From positions 481,084 to 545,083 of the forward strand of contig VXAY01001313.1 in the NCBI GenBank assembly GCA_013399855.1: a DNA stretch of 64,000 nucleotides. The letters are read 5' to 3'. The notes under the pieces were generated by a model. That model made no database searches. It worked only from the letters and a program-made list of their open reading frames with translations, and was not told the DNA's origin. Position numbers and translations under genes: made by a program. How positions within the stretch are numbered: position 1 is the first letter of the stretch; every line of letters begins with the position of its first letter. This document shows, one piece after another, positions 1-10,600 of this stretch. The DNA is from Oxyruncus cristatus. Taxonomy: Eukaryota > Chordata > Aves > Passeriformes > Cotingidae.

Positions 1-1127
1 AATGGCAGCACAACATTAGAGACAGCAGAGGCTCATGTGTTAGAACTGCAAAAGCTTGCAAAGAATTTGCCACAACAGCAACCTTTCGCCCTTTCAACAT
101 TCAGATAAATAGAATGTTACCAACTTCTGTAGTTCAACAGCAGCGTGTCTGGTATTACAGAAACCTCACGTGAGGAGGGAGAAGCAGCACTTTCTGCACG
201 ATACACGCACCAGGAAACGTGAGCTGTGACACAGAGCTCTTGCCTGGCTAAATTGAACAACCTCAGCTCTCCTGCCTTAGCCTGGCATTCCCAGTCCCTC
301 TGGTAGGTCACCAAGATTTGCTGCAGGGCTGCTACTCTACAGCAGAGAGGCAGAGAGGCTGCCGACCATCAGGACAGGTGTGTGGCTTCTTTCCTAAAAG
401 ACACAACCTCATTCAAGCCATAAATGCAAGAGGAACAAGTGTTGTATGCTCCTTTCCTCGCCATAAAGAATCCCCCCACACACTATTACAAAGTTCTGTC
501 CCACCTCTGTTTCACTCCATTCTGGGAAAACTGTCCTCAGAGCACAGCACAGAGCTGGGCAACCCCATTCTTACTATCCGAAAACTCTTTTGTCTTTCAC
601 TGTAGCAGGTTTTTATCTGTGAGTTATAAAAGAAACCTCCTTTCTCAGACTTCATCAAGACTCAGAGTTCCAGCTCTTCCTTCTCACTTGGGAATATAAA
701 AAAAGACTTGTGTTATTGCTCAGTGGACTGTGCAAGCAGAAGGCAAAAAGGCTACAGACATGGTTTTCAGGAAAGAAAAACAAGGAAGGAAATAAAACCA
801 GCCTTTCCCTCCCCCCCCCCTTTCTATTAATATGTCACTTTTGAGGAGAAAGGCAAAATATTAAAGGACAGATAAACAGAAGGATCAAAACCAGTATTGA
901 GTGTTTTAGGTCAGTCCTAAAAGGTGCATTGACTAAGCTTAGCAACTAATCCCTGAAGTTTCATGGAAATAAATTCTTTTCAATTTTGCAGTCATTCTTT
1001 GTCTTTAATGGACATGTCGAGTGTTTCAAGCGTGCAAAGACACTTACTTGAGAAGGACTGTGTGCAAAATGTTCTTGAAATACCATAAGACTGAAGTAAA
1101 ACCACACAGCGGTGATAGAAAGACTGG
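1..1127. other. Non-coding stretch, nothing recognised
   Basis: No recognisable gene, RNA or transposon is seen. Open frames of 65-95 codons occur on both strands around 117-700, but they overlap each other and have no domain I recognise. A run of ten C lies at 811-820. The sequence is ordinary AT-leaning vertebrate DNA. Confidence 0.6.
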
Positions 1128-1156
1128 AAAAAAAAAAAAAAAANNNNNNNAAAAAA
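1128..1156. repeat. Poly-A run containing a 7-N assembly gap
   Basis: Sixteen A residues (1128-1143), then seven N (1144-1150), then six more A (1151-1156). The true length of the homopolymer is unknown. Any open frame read across this point, on either strand, is an artefact of the gap. The A run could be a simple repeat or the tail of a decayed retroposed sequence; I see no recognisable body next to it. Confidence 0.95.
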
Positions 1157-1979
1157 GACTTAAGACCCTAAGTGAAAGCCATGACTGTACAGTTAATGTG
1201 CAGTGTGACACTGCTTCCTCTGCTGCACTGAGACAGAAATTGAGGTAAGACAACCGAGAGCACTAGGCACAGGATGTCACTGGAAGCCTCTTTTGTTTTT
1301 TCTCAGATAGCAAAGCAAGAGTCTCCTCAAATGCTCAGACAAGGAGGATGATGAAGCAGGTCCCCCTTTCTTTCTCTAGGAAAATCCAGGGCAGAGCAGC
1401 AGTGTTATTCTTAGCTCTGCAGTGCTTGTCTCTCCCCCTTTCTCCAACTCTCTGCAAAGGTAATAACCTTTGCAGGCACCCTGACACCAAGTCCAGCAGT
1501 GAGGCTGCAGCTCTCTTGGAACGGTTTCTGCTGCTGCTTTGGTGTTTTTGGAGATGCTGGGAAGCCCTTGCTGTTTCTGGGACCTCTCCAGTGAGATGTT
1601 TGCAGTAGTTTATACATCTCAAAATGTCTCTCCTTCCCTGTTAGGAAGGCTTAATTTCAGCAACTGCATTCAGCTCATGCATTCAGGCTTTTCTTGCAAG
1701 GCCATAAAGAATAGTTTAAAACATCAAAGACAATTCTGAGGTAATCCTGTCACTTCTGGTGCCAGGGAACCTACTCATGAATCTGTAGTTTCTTATATAG
1801 TATGATGGGAAAATGGCTTCAGTGTAGGGAAAAGCTACTCTACTACTCAGGTAAAAAGACAATCAGTCTGTGTAAAAGGCAACCCAGGGTATATGAGATA
1901 GAGATTTACTAAAGGACAAGTAACACAAGCAGGGTAGCCAAAGTCTGACTCTTTACCAAGTCACCCCATACAGGAATAG
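1157..1979. other. Non-coding stretch, nothing recognised
   Basis: Short overlapping frames on both strands around 1335-1740 share the same DNA (a 95-codon minus frame and an 86-codon plus frame), which argues against either being real. No transposon or RNA signature is seen. The last 100 bases may be the worn edge of the CR1 copy that follows. Confidence 0.5.
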
Positions 1980-2282
1980 CCACCAGCTCCAAAGCAAACA
2001 AAAGGAGGTGGAACCAAAGGACACTGTCAGTGCTAGGAGTTTTCATTAATTCAAGGAGAGGCTGGAAAAGTTCATGGAAAAGAAATCCTTTAGAGTTACT
2101 AAACCCACAAGTGACTCAGGGCCTCTAAACTGGAAATTATTAGAGTGCAGGGAGGAGTTACTGAAGACTGTTCTGTGTGCTCGCCATGATCTTCCTCTTC
2201 TGTAAACATCCATTTCCAGCCACTTCTAAAGAGACTGTACTGGCCTGGGTAAATCCTTGGTCTGACCCAGGACAATCATGGA
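1980..2282 (+). mobile_element. Old CR1 LINE, 3' untranslated fragment
   Basis: This is a degraded 3' end of an old CR1-group LINE in plus orientation. The key stretch is the phrase GAGAGGCTGGAAAAGTTCAT near 2056, the landmark that follows the end of ORF2 in amniote CR1s. Near the end, CTTGGTCTGACCCAGGA (about 2256-2272) matches the conserved CR1 tail 'cctttggtctgacccagtatggc'. Divergence is high, and the copy has no intact ORF and no clean terminal microsatellite, so the insertion is ancient. CR1 copies move by target-primed reverse transcription and are usually 5'-truncated, as here. The 5' limit is approximate. A different CR1-like subfamily of similar age is possible, but the group is clear. 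Confidence 0.75.
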
Positions 2283-2689
2283 AATGCCCTGGTATCTTGC
2301 CTCCTTACCACCCACCACCACTACGCCGTCCTCATTCCCAACAAACACTCCCACTGTGTCAGCTGGGTGTGCAAACCTCAGGCTAACCATTTTATCAATG
2401 CTATTGATGGTTCTGTTTGCTGAATTTCAGTCTGAATAGGCATCTAAGAAAGGCAAATTCTTTCACAGACCAAAAAAAAAAAAAGTATTTGTAGCTTCAT
2501 AAAATTTATTTGTTGCCTAGTGGGCACAAAGTACTGTTAATGCTTAGCATTAACACGTAATAGTTTGCTTTTAAGTTTAGCCTCACTTTATTAGATCCAA
2601 AGTAACCACAGAGAACAAGTAGAACCTTCTGTATTTCCTCTCTCCTCCTTGCTGTTAATCATTCTTCCTATTTTTGTAACCATTTTCAC
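2283..2689. other. Spacer between two old LINE fossils
   Basis: No gene is seen. A 12-base A run lies near 2472. The right half may be the downstream continuation of the minus-strand LINE fossil that follows, but similarity is too weak to place a border. Confidence 0.4.
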
Positions 2690-3045
2690 ATTTAATTAGT
2701 GCTTTATCCTCCAGATATTGTGCCATATCTTGACCTTTAAAGGATACTACTGTCTGCTTATCCTTGACAACGCTGACTGCTGTCCAGATTTACTTTCTGT
2801 CTACAGTTCAGTGGCCAGCCTGTGATAACTTTGAGTGAATTTTAGTCCCAGCTGATTTGCTTCGGCAATTTCCTTAAGATATTACGTGGCACGGCATCAA
2901 ATGCCTTTTTAAGTCTTGATGCTGTTCTGTACTCCACTAATCTTCTGGTTTCATCATAAAAGATGTGGAGGGATAAACATTCTAATTGGTCTGGCTTGGT
3001 TTACTGCAGAACACCTGTGCCATATCTGGATCTCATTATACAATT
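2690..3045 (-). mobile_element. Ancient CR1-like LINE, reverse-transcriptase fragment
   Basis: Read on the minus strand, about 2845-2916 encodes LKKAFDAVPRNILRKL. This corresponds to reverse-transcriptase motif A of CR1-type LINEs (family form 'LDFKKAFDKVPHDILLxKL', the first D of the catalytic triad being within the AFD). Upstream on that strand, about 2920-3040 still resembles the preceding segment (the 'SCLTNLIEFFEEI' region), and downstream a weak TGWPLNCRQKVN follows at the spacing expected for the 'WLTGRxQxVxVN' segment. Stops and frame shifts interrupt the reading, so it is a non-functional fossil. The neighbouring plus-strand CR1 tail at 1980-2282 has the opposite orientation, so the two are separate insertions. 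An L2/L3-type LINE is the alternative. Confidence 0.6.
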
Positions 3046-4374
3046 CACCTCCATATGAATACATTTCCCCCTTCTGCTTTACTGTTTATAGTATTTATTT
3101 CAATTTGGAGCCATGCCCATAAGACAATAGTTTCCATAGTTACTTTTAATTCAATTTTTAAAGACTTGTGGCATGCTGACACTTTATTAGTCTCCTGATA
3201 CTTCAATTCTCTGTAGGGTGCTTTAGCAACTAGCTGTTCATCAGTTCTTTAAATATCCAAAGGGACACCTCAGATGCATTTGTTCAAGTGATGATATTTC
3301 ATTATGTATTTCTTAGTTACTTTTCCCCAGCAGTTCATAATTACATCAATGATTTCTTAACCGAGCCATTATTTAAAGTTTAATCACCTTCCCAATAAAC
3401 TTCATGGCAAAAGTCCAGTTAGTTTTAGTGGGAATAAGAACTGGTCTCAAAATTTATCTCCTTATTACAAATTAAATATAATTAATATTTTCTTGGTCAA
3501 GTAATTTTGTGTAATTGTGCCTTTAGGACTTATAACACAGTCTTTTCATATTATCTTTAACCTCTTAGCAGCTGTTTCAGTGTATCCTCGTGCTGTCCCT
3601 GTTTTTCTCATGTGTACTAAACTTGGAATATAAAAGCCTGTTTTGGTGGTTCTCCAGTTTTCTGTTTCCAGTGCAGTTAATATTTTACTTTTACTTGCTT
3701 AAGTAGCCCACAGTGACCCATTCTCTCTTCAATGTTTCCCATTTGCATTGGGAACAAGACACATTTCTGCCGGCTTTCCATTACAGTATTTTCTCGTGCC
3801 CTCCCTTCTGCCCTTCCTCTTTCCACAAAGCCTTTTGTGAAACTCTCTCAACTGATCCTATGAATGAGATTTTCCTCATAATACTACAGCCTTTCACTGG
3901 ATGACATCAAAACTCTTCAAAGAACACAGCCAAGAAGCAGTTACAGTTCATTAATAAAGTTAATGAAGAAAGTCTAAGTGACTAATTCCTCAATGGAATT
4001 GAGGATCTTGTTGATCCTCAATACTGATCTTCTTTTCTTATAACTAGAGACTTACAAGAAGTGTTTTCTATAAGCACAAAAGATGGGATCTAGGTTGATG
4101 TTGCTGCTTTTGTACCACCAGCATCTGAGGTGGTGAGGCAAGGCAGGAAAGACACCATTGTCTCATCCCCCACTGCTACCACGAATGCAGCTAATTAACT
4201 GCTAAGGAAACACAAGGAAAATGATGTTAAATGAACGAGAGGCAACACCAAGGCATTCCCTCTCCTTGACTCAGAGCATAGTGAGACTAGGCTTAAATTT
4301 CACTCACTTGACTCACAGTCACTTACTACAGGCTCTTAGACTGTCTTTCACATCTATGGTTATTTAAACAGACG
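3046..4374. other. Non-coding stretch with a hairpin
   Basis: AT-rich DNA with no recognised gene or transposon. Short frames near 3713-3904 are not supported. A strong hairpin lies at 3988-4022 and is listed separately. Confidence 0.55.
3988..4022. repeat. Hairpin with two competing pairings
   Basis: ATTGAGGATC (3998-4007) and GATCCTCAAT (4013-4022) are perfect reverse complements around a five-base loop, TTGTT. The first seven bases, ATTGAGG, can instead pair with CCTCAAT at 3988-3994 across a three-base gap. The middle arm can therefore form either a left or a right hairpin. The sequence shows the pairing; any function is unknown, and such structures also arise by chance or by local template switching. 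Confidence 0.7.
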
Positions 4375-5451
4375 TGATGGGTTGACCCAGGCTGGATGCC
4401 AGGTGCCCACCAAAGCCACTCTGGCACTGCCCTCCTCAGCTGGGCAGAGGAGAGAAAATGTAACAAAAGGCTTGTGGGTCGACATAAGGGCAGGGAGAGA
4501 TCGCTCAGCAATGATTGTCATGGGCAAAATGGACCTGACATAGGGAGATTAACTGAATTCATTACCAATCAAAATCAAAGTAGGAAATGAGAACTAAAAC
4601 AAATCTTAAAAACATGTTCCCCCCCATCCTTCCCTCCTTTCTGGGCTCTACCTCCTCCCCAGCCAGTGGTGCAGGGAGACAGGAATGGGGGTTATGGTCA
4701 GTCCATCACAGGTTGTTCCTGCTGCTGCTCAGGGAGAGGAGTCCTTCTCTGCTCCAGCGTGGGGGCCCTCCTGCAGGAGACAGTCCTCCCCAGACTCCTC
4801 CAGCCTGAGTCCTTCCCACAGGCTGCAGTTCTTCATGAACTGCTCCAGTGTGGGTCCCTTTCCACGGGCTGCATTCCCTCAGGAACAGCCTGGTCCAGCA
4901 TGGATCCCCCATAGTCCTGCCGACAAACCTGCACCAGCGTGGGCTCCTCTCTCCATGGGTCTGCAAGTCCCTCCCAGGAACTTGCTCCAGTGTGGGCTTC
5001 CCACAGATTCACAGCCTTCCTTCGGCCATCCAGCTGCTCTGGCCTGGGGCTTCTCCATGGGCTGCAGATGGGTCTCTGCTCCCCTGTGGACCTTCATGGG
5101 CAAAACCTTCCTCACCATGGGCTGCATGGGAATCTGCTTGGGTGCTGTCCCTCCTTCTCCACTGACCTTGGTGTCTGCAGAGTTATTTCTCTCACATATT
5201 CTCACTCCTCTCTTCCCTGGATGCAATTCCTTCTGCGCAGTAACTTTTTTTCCTTCTCCAATGTTATCACAGAGGCGTTTCCTCCATCTCTGATTGGCTG
5301 GGCCTTGGCCAGCAGTGGGTCTGTCCCAGAGCCACCTGGCATTGGCTCTGTTGGACACGGGGGAAGCTTCTGGCAGCTTCTCAGAGAAGCCACTTCTGTA
5401 GCCATCCCTGTCCCCCAGCCCCCCAGAACCTTGCCATGCAGACCCAATGCA
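4375..5451 (+). mobile_element. Solo LTR of an avian endogenous retrovirus
   Basis: A complete-looking long terminal repeat of about 1.08 kb in plus orientation. It opens TGATGGGTTGACCCAGGC, followed by the family landmarks CCAGGTGCCCACCAAAG, an AAAATGTAACAAAAGGC box and GGAGATTAACTGAATTCA. The centre (about 4750-5080) is a series of roughly six degenerate 45-50 bp units built on 'CTGCTCCAGCGTGGGTCC', alternating with 'CATGGGCTGCAG'. The right part has the landmarks ACTGACCTTGGTGTCTGCAG and GATTGGCTGGGCCTTGGCCA, and the end AACCTTGCCATGCAGACCCAATGCA closes in CA. No gag, pol or env sequence flanks it, so this is a solo LTR left after LTR-LTR recombination. I cannot see a clean target-site duplication. 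The long frames on both strands across it (184-202 codons) are by-products of the repeat units and do not look like genes. The family is a widespread avian ERV; its exact database name is not resolved here. Confidence 0.85.
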
Positions 5452-6848
5452 ATATGTAACCCACAATTAGAATTTCACAATGAAATGCATTAGAAGCAGC
5501 AATTAGAAGCCGTCTTTTCCGTGGTTGTGCTCTGGTAGGAATCCATGTCCACTTAGCACCCATATACAGGGAGATTATAAAGAGAGCAGAGTATACAAAC
5601 AGACAATAAAGTGATCATTAGTTTATAGCTCTGTTTCTTTAACAACATCCACAAGCATTTTAATTAAGGCATGTTCTGCTCTGAATTATGTCCTTCCACT
5701 GTTACTTGTGTTCTGAATATATTTCAGCCCTGCAGTATGTTATTTATTGACAGTATAACAATCCCTACAAATTTCCAGTTGCTGTACATATGCAGTGCCC
5801 TGGAGTGCTTGAAGTCAGTGGAGGAATTGTGGCATTCTGTGAGCGTTGAAAATCCTAGAACTGACTCCAAAGTCTGTTAGTGACTGATACACTGCTCCTG
5901 CTTCTTAAAACCAGGCTGCACAGGGGGATAATTGCAAAGGCCATCTTTAGCCTAAGGAGTTTACTTGCTTTAGGATCTTTCAACAGTCAGTGGAGAGTGA
6001 AAAAATCCTCATCTGTGTCTCAAAAGAAGCTCATTGTAGGTGCTCAGAGTTGCCATAGGGGAAATGCTTTCTCTTGATTCTACAGGAAGCTGGGGGAGAA
6101 AAGCATCCTGAGGCTAAAACTAGTCTTCATGAATGCCCCCTAAATTATTCTTATGTGTGTTTGCAACAGCCATCTTTGATAACCTGCAATATATTCTGGA
6201 ATGAGAAATGAGAACAGTAAACAAATATGGCAAAACTCTTCAGGGCTAACAGCAGCTCCTCAGCTCCTTGTCCAGAGTTCAGGGGGCTGCATGTACACAT
6301 GCTGACAGACAACAAGTGGTCATTTATCCAGGCACAGTTGTTGCCTGATGACAGAGGTCTGACAGTGGCTCCTGTGTGATGGAACACAGGTCTGTGCTCA
6401 GACTTGTCCGCCCGCTGCTTATCTGGGACCTGCTGAACTCACAACAAATGCCCATCATCTGTAAATTCTTTTTCTCTAATTCTCTCTATTTCTCCCATGC
6501 TCACTGCTATATGAATATCTTATATGAGCTTTTTAAACCAAATTTACCAGAGTTATTTCATTTTCCCTTTTAATACCAGTACTTTTCTTCTTCTTGATTA
6601 TCTCTTCTTATTTTTATCCATTTTCAGTCTAACCTCACCTATTCCCATCTGACTCAGTGCCAGCTTCTGATTAATACCTTTATGCATAAATTCAATCCAG
6701 CCATTGAGAGAACCTTTTTTGGCTTCGATCACATGACATCCACCAGGTCATTTCTGGGATGAGGAGGGGAAATAAGGTAGAGAAAAGCAAAAAAAGCAAA
6801 AAATTGCTTTCTGTGTTCAAATACTTGATTTTATTTAGTGACATTAAA
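5452..6848. other. Spacer between two opposed LTRs
   Basis: No recognised gene. It contains only short frames, a T-rich segment at about 6460-6620 and no retroviral coding remnant. The two flanking LTRs are inverted relative to each other, so this is not the interior of one provirus. It is more likely host DNA between two independent insertions. Confidence 0.6.
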
Positions 6849-7662
6849 TTCTATTGACTTGGCGTGGCAAGGTTATGGTAGGTACAGGGGTGACTTCTGT
6901 GAGAAGCTGCTGGAGGCTTCCCCCATGTCTGACGGAGCCAGTGCCAGCCAGCTCAGGATGGATTCACTACTGGCCAGTGTGGAACCCATCCACAATGGTG
7001 GTAACACCTGTGGCATAACAGATTTAGGAAGAGAGAAAAAAAACCCTGTGCAACAGCAATCAGAAGAGAGGAGTGAGAATATGTGAGAGAAACAACCCTG
7101 CAGACACGAAGGTCAGTGGAGGAGGAGGGGGAGGAGGTGCTCCAGGCGCTGGAGCAGAGATTTCCCTGCAGCCTGTGGGAAGGACTCAACGTTGGATAAG
7201 TTCATGGGGGACTGCCTTCCGTGGGATGGATTCCATGATGGAGCAGGGGAAGAGTGTGAGGAGTCCTCCCCTTGAGAAGAAAGAAGCAGCACAGAACTCC
7301 TGGTGAAGTGACCACAACCCCTGTTCCCTGTCCCCCTGTGCCACTGGCTGGGGAGGAAGTAGAGAAAATCCAGAGTGAAGTTAAGCTGGGGAAGAAGAAA
7401 GGTGTGGGGGGAAGGGGTTTTAAGGTTTGGTTTTTATTTCTCATTCCTCATTACTCTGATTTGAATGGTAGTATATTAAGCTAATTTCCCCAAGCCGAGT
7501 CCATTTTGCCCTGGAGAGTAATTGCCAAGTGATCTCTCCCTGCCCTGATCTTGACCCAGAAGCCTTTCACTGTATTTTCTCTGCCCTGCCCAGCTGAGGT
7601 GGGCAGTGACAGAGTGGCTTTGGTGGGCACCTGGTACCAAGCCTGGGTTAACCCACCGCACA
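6849..7662 (-). mobile_element. Solo LTR of the same broad ERV family, inverted
   Basis: This LTR lies on the minus strand: GGCGTGGCAAGGTTATGG at its left edge is the complement of the family's 3' end, and GCCTGGGTTAACCCACCGCA at its right edge is the complement of the TG...TGGGTTAACCC start. Between them, in minus orientation, are the family's landmarks: GTGAGAAGCTGCTGGAGGC, CCACAATGGTGGTAACACC, ATGTGAGAGAAACAACCCTGC and, toward the right end, TTGACCCAGAAGCCTTTCAC and AATTGCCAAGTGATCTC. It is about 260 bp shorter than the LTR at 4375-5451 because most of the central CTGCTCCAGCGTGGG-type units are missing. No internal retroviral sequence adjoins it. Its length and sequence differences from the other LTR mark a separate insertion of a related subfamily. 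Confidence 0.85.
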
Positions 7663-10600
7663 CATCTTCTGGTCTCTTGTCCTTAGCAAGCTATTTACAG
7701 TAGCTGCCACTAGACAAGAAAGTTGTCTGCATGGATTTTATCAGCCTCAGATTGCCTGTCATGCTGTGGAAGTGTGACTTTGTGCATGTCAGTGACAGAA
7801 AAGTTTTACAATATCAGACTGAGCGCAGGAACAGAAGTAAGGGTGTGCATTTTAAATACCAGTCATCTAGATTAGCCTTTCTATTTTGTGGGGGCAGTAG
7901 CTGCACTACTACACTTTATTTCCTTACGTTTTTAGAACATTCATTACTCTTTTAAACATATTTTATAGCTGTAGCTCCATCAAATTAATTTAGAGGTTGC
8001 ACCAGCCTAATTGTACACACATCTACAGTGGTACAGCTAATGTCATACAAAAACTGAGCACAGCCCCCCCTTAATTTCTGTGTACCACTAAATTGCTCCT
8101 TCCAGGAGCGAATTAGGCCTGGTATTAAGGCAGTACTGAACCCTATGTGTATTTTTGGAGCACAACCAAATGTTCATTTATAGTAAAATCTCTAGAAACT
8201 TACTACTATATATGTGTTTGCATTAATAAAACTTATTCAAGCAAAGTTATTCAGAAAAGGGGCATATGGCACAGTGTGGGCCTAAGGAGAGATGGAAAAC
8301 TGAAATTCTTTATTACCAAGCAAGGACTGTTCATATTTGCCTACTAGGGGAATAGAAATGAGTGCCACTGACACTAAATTATATCCATATCCTCCACTCT
8401 CTGCAGAGAGTTTGAGGCTCGAGCAAAAATGCTCCATTACCACTTTATTTTTTTTTCCTTGAAGTTGACTAATGTATCACTAAAAACTAGGTGAAGCAAA
8501 TGAAATATAAATCAAGCTAAGTTCAAGGGTTAATGAGATTACCAGCTATCAGATCCATAGGCTATCTATAGCCTGACCACTAATCTTATGCCCTCAGGAG
8601 TTAATTACACAGCTGTCATAAACACTCAAAATGCACAGGACTGGCCTCTACCTGAATTGCAAACCAACCTTCTTGCTGCCAACACAGAAGCAATGATGTT
8701 CAGCAAAAATGTGGCAGCAAATAATTCAGGGACAAAACACAGGAAGGTACTCCTGAGATGTCTTCGGGGCTTCTTCCCACACTTAGGAGGTATAAGGGGT
8801 GCTTACTGACAACTAAGACAAAAATTGGGAAGCCCAGCTGTGAAAGAAGGGGTTGGTCCCCCCACTCCTCTACCAGGTAGTTCAAAACTGCTTTCTTACT
8901 TGACACTTGCAAAAAAATGATAAAAACTAAATACAGTGATCATGATGGCTACACACAGGGCAAACCAAGCTCTCTGGGCCTTGGTTTTGTTTTGGAGCAG
9001 TGCTTCCACAGTTGGAACCGTGCCACGTAGCGCTTTTGAGGACAGCTGCCCTCAGTGAGAAGTTTGGACAAAGGTGCTCACTCCCCAAGTGTGGCTGTCC
9101 GGTTGCAGAAGGCAAATACCAGGAGGTTGAGAGGAGTGTCAATAAAGAATAGGAGCAAGCAGGGGAGTTACACTACAGTAGGTTTGAGAGTTTCAACACT
9201 CATTAAAATGACTGCCTGACAGCACTGTCTAAATGGAAATATTATGCAAACTGTGAATTCATCTTGGAGTAAAACCTCCTTCCTGTATCTTGCTGGGAAA
9301 AACACTTTATCAACAAATATATCCAGACTGAAATAGATCATGCAGCCAGTTTTAGAGAGAACATATAGTCTTATCCCTATTTTCTCATTTTGGGTTTCTC
9401 CTCCCTCTCTAGGGATGGTGGTCCCAACTCCTTTTACTGGCAAACTCTCCCTGACCTCAACAGAAAATTGCTCATCTCAAAACACAGCTGAGCAGAGCAG
9501 CCAGCTGCCTCTGCTTGAGCCAGCTGTTCCCAAACCGAGGCTGCAATCCCACAGGCAGGGAACTGAGAGCAGGGTCAGTTCTCCGACCTATTGTGTGGTG
9601 CTTCCACAGGCTGTGGGAGCAAAAGCTTTGCTACAACAATGACCATGGGTATCTTCTTTCACTTCTTTTAAATTGTTTCCCCCTCTTCCTCCCCCTCAAC
9701 TGGCCATGGAGTCTTATTACTGCTTGATCCATCTAAACCCTAAGGCAAAGTTTTTGGCATTGGGCACACTCCTGCAGAGAGAGTTTTGTATGAATTATAA
9801 ACTCAGGGCATTCAAATAGTACATCAATTCACTTCCCACAGGCTGTCTTCGTGCAGGCTTATTCATCTTGAAATGATGGTACGCTAAGAAGTCACTTAAG
9901 CTCTTAAGCTTCCCTGATCTCATGTCACAACTTCAACCAAAAGGGAGAACACTTGGAAAGGCATAAAAACAAAACCTGTAGTCAGAAAAATTTCTGTTGC
10001 TGCAACTGCTGCTAAATAAAGAGATCACTGCCTGCACAGATGAAGTCTAACAGTATGTTCTGCTTTATAGCTCGTAACAAACTTTGATTCAGTCATTTCT
10101 GTCACCAAAAGATTATTGCTGTGGTGTCCTCCTCGTTTTGGGACAGCAGACAAAGAGAAAAGTCCCTTTGCATACAGCCTTCTAGAGATTGTAAAGGAGG
10201 AGAAGCAAATCCAAAGAGATCTCCCCCCTTCCATTGAGGGATTGCTGGTGGCTATTTCTGACAAACAGATTCTCATTCTTGGCAGAGACATCTTTAAAAT
10301 TATTTTTTTCCTGTCATTACGTTTAGCAGTATTGGTAGCCTTTACAAAGCACTCTTTTATTTCAAAGATAACATTACCACACAAACTCTCGCTGTGCACT
10401 TCCAACAAGGTTAAGCAACACATTCCTCACTGCCTCCAGTCGTGTCTTCCAGGCCTGCTGGAGATCAGAGGGGCTTGCATAGGGGAGCAACTAAGTGCAA
10501 GTCACTTGTAATGTTCTACCTGCTAACTAACGAGCAGACAAGCACTGGCAGGCTGGCTGGGGCTGCAGGCACCCAGCACTTGCTATGCCTCATTTCAGGA

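Noticed and set aside
1021..1253. Frames read through the N block
   Set aside because: The reading passes through seven unknown bases and a poly-A run, so the frame is not determined.
4685..5493. Frames of 184-202 codons on both strands
   Set aside because: They lie inside the solo LTR and arise from its GC-rich tandem units. The opposite-strand overlap and lack of any domain rule them out as genes.
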